This document shows positions 5,337 to 6,957 of a DNA stretch of 6,957 nt, in pieces. The stretch is from Deinococcus sp. (GTDB lineage Bacteria; Deinococcota; Deinococci; Deinococcales; Deinococcaceae). The stretch is from assembly GCA_030524065.1 (NCBI GenBank), contig JAUNHF010000067.1, positions 1,485 through 8,441 of the forward strand. Direction: 5' to 3'. Under the pieces are notes generated by a model that saw only the letters and a list, made by a program, of their open reading frames with translations, was not told the origin of the DNA and ran no database searches. The position numbers and the translations under genes are program-made. How positions within the stretch are numbered: the first letter of the stretch is position 1; each line of letters starts with the position of its first letter.

Positions 5337-6419
5337 TCAGCCCTTTTCGATGACGTAGCTCAGGCCCCCGCTGTGCCCCAGCCAGAGCCGCTCGAACTGG
5401 GCGCGGGGATAGGTGCGGCGCACGGCAGCGTCGGTGGGCGCGGCGGGGTCGTTCAGTACCGGATTGCCCTGCGCGTCAAAGCCGACCAACACCATCAGGT
5501 GTCCGGTGCTGCTGGGCAGCGGCGCACCGCTCAGTTCGCCCCGGCCCCAGCCCAGGCTCACGGCCAGCGGCTGCCCCCGCGCAATGAACTCCTCAGCGGC
5601 GGCCAGACTGGGCAGGCGGGTGATGTAGGCGCTGTAGCCCAGCTCGCCGGCATAAGCGGCATTAAAGGCCCAGTTGCCAGTGCCCTCGTACACGCGGTCG
5701 TAGGTGCCCTTGGCCGCCTGCGGCACCGGCACGTTGGTCCCCAGGTGGGCCAAAATCATGCTCACGCTGGTGGGACTGCACCACACCTCTCCCCCGTCCG
5801 GATACAGCATCTGCGAGCGCTGCGGCACATTGATCACCCGGTTCCAGAGGGCCGGATTGCCGGCCTGCACCCCCGACTTGGCCTGCTGCGAGCGGTCTGT
5901 GGTGTTCAGGGCCACCAGGCTGGCGCGGGTGCCAGCGCCGACCAGCGACAGGTGGTACTGCACCGCTGTCGCCTTGCCCCTTAAGCGCAGGGTGTCGGTC
6001 AGCACTTCACCGTGCGCGTCTTTTTGAGATTTGAGCGAATAGCGGTCCTCGCTGCGGCTCCAGCGCCCGAACGAATACCAGTCGGTCCAGCCCGAAGCCA
6101 GCCGGGCGCGGACCTTGAGCACCGCGTAGCCGCCTGGGGTCTGCACGTTCCAGCTGGGCACCAGCTCGTCAAAGGGAGCGACCGGCAGCTCGGGGCTGGT
6201 GTACATGCCACGCTCGCCCCCGGCCATCAGCGCGTCGCCGTCCAGCCGCAGGGCGTTGAGGGTGCCGGCTTGCCAGTCGCCCGCCGTGCGGTGAACCACC
6301 GTCTGACTGACGGTGTGGGCCTGGGCGTCAGTGTAGACAATCACTTCGGCCTGCGCCGCAGGCAGGCTCAGGCCCAGCGCGAGGCCGAGCAGCAAGGTTC
6401 CTTGGGCCAGAGGTCGCAT
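5337..6419 (-). CDS. Secreted C39-like family cysteine peptidase
   Basis: A 360-residue exported protein. The signal peptide is residues 1-24 (MRPLAQGTLLLGLALGLSLP, cut after AQA). Residues about 25-185 form a beta-rich region I cannot name, with WNVQTPGGYAVLKVRARL and WTDWYSFGRWS, resembling an extracellular beta-sandwich. Residues about 195-358 match the C39-like papain fold: oxyanion Gln200 in NVPQRSQ, nucleophile Cys214 in VWCSPTSVSMIL, His307 in STGHLMVLVGF and Asp324 in VLNDPAA, so the catalytic triad looks complete. Unlike C39 bacteriocin transporters it has no ABC domain and no transmembrane segments after the signal. It probably cleaves a peptide or amide bond outside the membrane; the substrate is unknown. 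A CACACT box lies 7 nt before the ATG. The start is supported by the signal peptide. Confidence 0.87.
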   Translation of the reverse strand: MRPLAQGTLLLGLALGLSLPAAQAEVIVYTDAQAHTVSQTVVHRTAGDWQAGTLNALRLDGDALMAGGERGMYTSPELPVAPFDELVPSWNVQTPGGYAVLKVRARLASGWTDWYSFGRWSRSEDRYSLKSQKDAHGEVLTDTLRLRGKATAVQYHLSLVGAGTRASLVALNTTDRSQQAKSGVQAGNPALWNRVINVPQRSQMLYPDGGEVWCSPTSVSMILAHLGTNVPVPQAAKGTYDRVYEGTGNWAFNAAYAGELGYSAYITRLPSLAAAEEFIARGQPLAVSLGWGRGELSGAPLPSSTGHLMVLVGFDAQGNPVLNDPAAPTDAAVRRTYPRAQFERLWLGHSGGLSYVIEKG

Positions 6420-6426
6420 GGAGTCC

Positions 6427-6432
6427 AGTGTG
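6427..6432 (-). promoter_or_regulatory. Possible -10 box of the C39-like peptidase gene
   Basis: CACACT on the minus strand lies 7 nt before the ATG at 6419 (intervening GGACTCC). It misses TANNNT only at the first base. It closely resembles the box and spacer of the RNase H-fold gene (CATACT, GGACGGC). No -35 is evident in the 72-bp gap to the esterase gene. Confidence 0.33.
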
Positions 6433-6491
6433 CCAGCCGGGGGCAGGGGGTTGATGAGGAAGTTACCAGATACTCATGGAGCGTGGCCCTC

Positions 6492-6957
6492 TCAGTCGCT
6501 CAGTTGGTCCAGCAGCGCCCAGGTCAGGGCCTGCCGCCAGGTGACCCAGTTGTGCCCGCCGGGGAACTCGCGGTAGCTGTGCTCCACGCCCCCGTCAGCC
6601 AGGGCGGCGGCCATGCGGCGGTTGGGCGCGGTGAGCCACTCCAGCAGTCCGGTGTCCAGGCTGACCCGCAGGTGCCGGGGCGGGGCCGCCTCCAGGCGCT
6701 CCCGCAGCCATTCGCCCGCGTCCAGCACGTTGACTTTGCCCTCGGCGGTGACGGCGCCGGGCCGGGCGACAAAGGCCCCGGAGTGGCTGACCACCCGGCT
6801 GAACAGCTCCGGGTGTTCGCTGCCCAGATACAGCGAAATCAGCCCGCCCAGACTGGCCCCCCACAGCCCGCGCTCGCTGGCCCGCAGGGGCGTGCCCCAG
6901 TCGGCCAGCTCGCCTTCTACACGCGGAATCACTTCATCACGCAGGAATGGCAGATAG
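6492..6957 (-). CDS. Esterase-family alpha/beta hydrolase (enterochelin esterase-like), 5' end outside window
   Basis: The last 154 or so codons are present and the frame stays open to the right edge. The GTG at 6932 is not the start, because the residues before it (YLPFLRDE) continue the family pattern FLRDExIPxVE. These are serine hydrolases of the putative esterase group that includes Fes, S-formylglutathione hydrolase-like and mycolyltransferase-like proteins. Seen: the nucleophile elbow GASLGG in ERGLWGASLGGLISLYLG, the following HPELFSRVVSHSGAF, LDTGLLEWLTAPNRRMAAAL in the region that carries the acidic residue, and the catalytic His in FPGGHNWVTWRQAL near the C terminus. Cellular location and substrate cannot be judged without the N terminus; siderophore ester hydrolysis is one option, but no iron-uptake gene is nearby. 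It is upstream of the C39-like gene on the same strand, 72 bp apart, so co-transcription is possible. Confidence 0.86.
   Translation of the reverse strand, partial: YLPFLRDEVIPRVEGELADWGTPLRASERGLWGASLGGLISLYLGSEHPELFSRVVSHSGAFVARPGAVTAEGKVNVLDAGEWLRERLEAAPPRHLRVSLDTGLLEWLTAPNRRMAAALADGGVEHSYREFPGGHNWVTWRQALTWALLDQLSD

Noticed and set aside
5329..5347. AAAAG/CTTTT inverted repeat at the convergent end of the small gene and the C39-like gene
   Set aside because: A 5-bp stem with one G-C pair is too weak for a terminator, although its A and T runs would suit bidirectional use.
6930..6932. GTG as the start of the esterase gene
   Set aside because: The frame stays open to the window edge and the upstream residues YLPFLRDE fit the family, so the gene begins outside the window.

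Overview
The window is a GC-rich (roughly two thirds G+C or more) bacterial chromosomal segment. It most likely comes from Deinococcus or a close relative. The basis is the protein sequences (RimO, RibH, PyrE and PrmC of that flavour) and the transcription signals. Several genes have a TANNNT -10 box only 6-7 nt before the start codon and no Shine-Dalgarno sequence, the leaderless-mRNA arrangement known to be common in Deinococcus. No tRNA, rRNA, CRISPR array, insertion sequence or phage gene is visible. No stretch over 300 bases lacks a gene.

Layout, left to right. The 3' part of rimO (+) ends in a good intrinsic terminator, convergent with a short SDR-family gene (-). A 143-bp divergent gap at 1301-1443 separates the SDR gene from a Jag/KhpB-like RNA-binding protein (+), which overlaps or abuts prmC (+). 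prmC converges on ribH (-). pyrE (-) lies upstream of ribH on the same strand. pyrE is divergent, across only 26 bp, from a gene (+) for an RNase H-fold protein with an extra C-terminal domain. Next comes a small, strikingly AT-rich gene (+) for an exported helical-hairpin protein. It converges, 7 bp apart, on a secreted C39-like cysteine peptidase gene (-). The right edge cuts an esterase-family alpha/beta hydrolase gene (-).

Functionally this is mostly housekeeping. rimO (ribosomal protein uS12 methylthiolation), prmC (release factor methylation) and the Jag-like protein bear on translation and RNA. ribH makes the riboflavin precursor and pyrE makes UMP. The right third (exported hairpin protein, exported C39-like protein, esterase) looks more accessory and cell-envelope directed. 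There is no clear multi-gene system.

The points most worth a second look are: the AT-rich exported hairpin protein (about 39% GC by hand count); the recurring [T/C]ANNNT box 6-7 nt before seven start codons, which corrects at least two starts; the RNase H fold plus orphan C-terminal domain; an SDR with Arg in place of the catalytic Lys; and the back-to-back pyrE/RNase H promoters.
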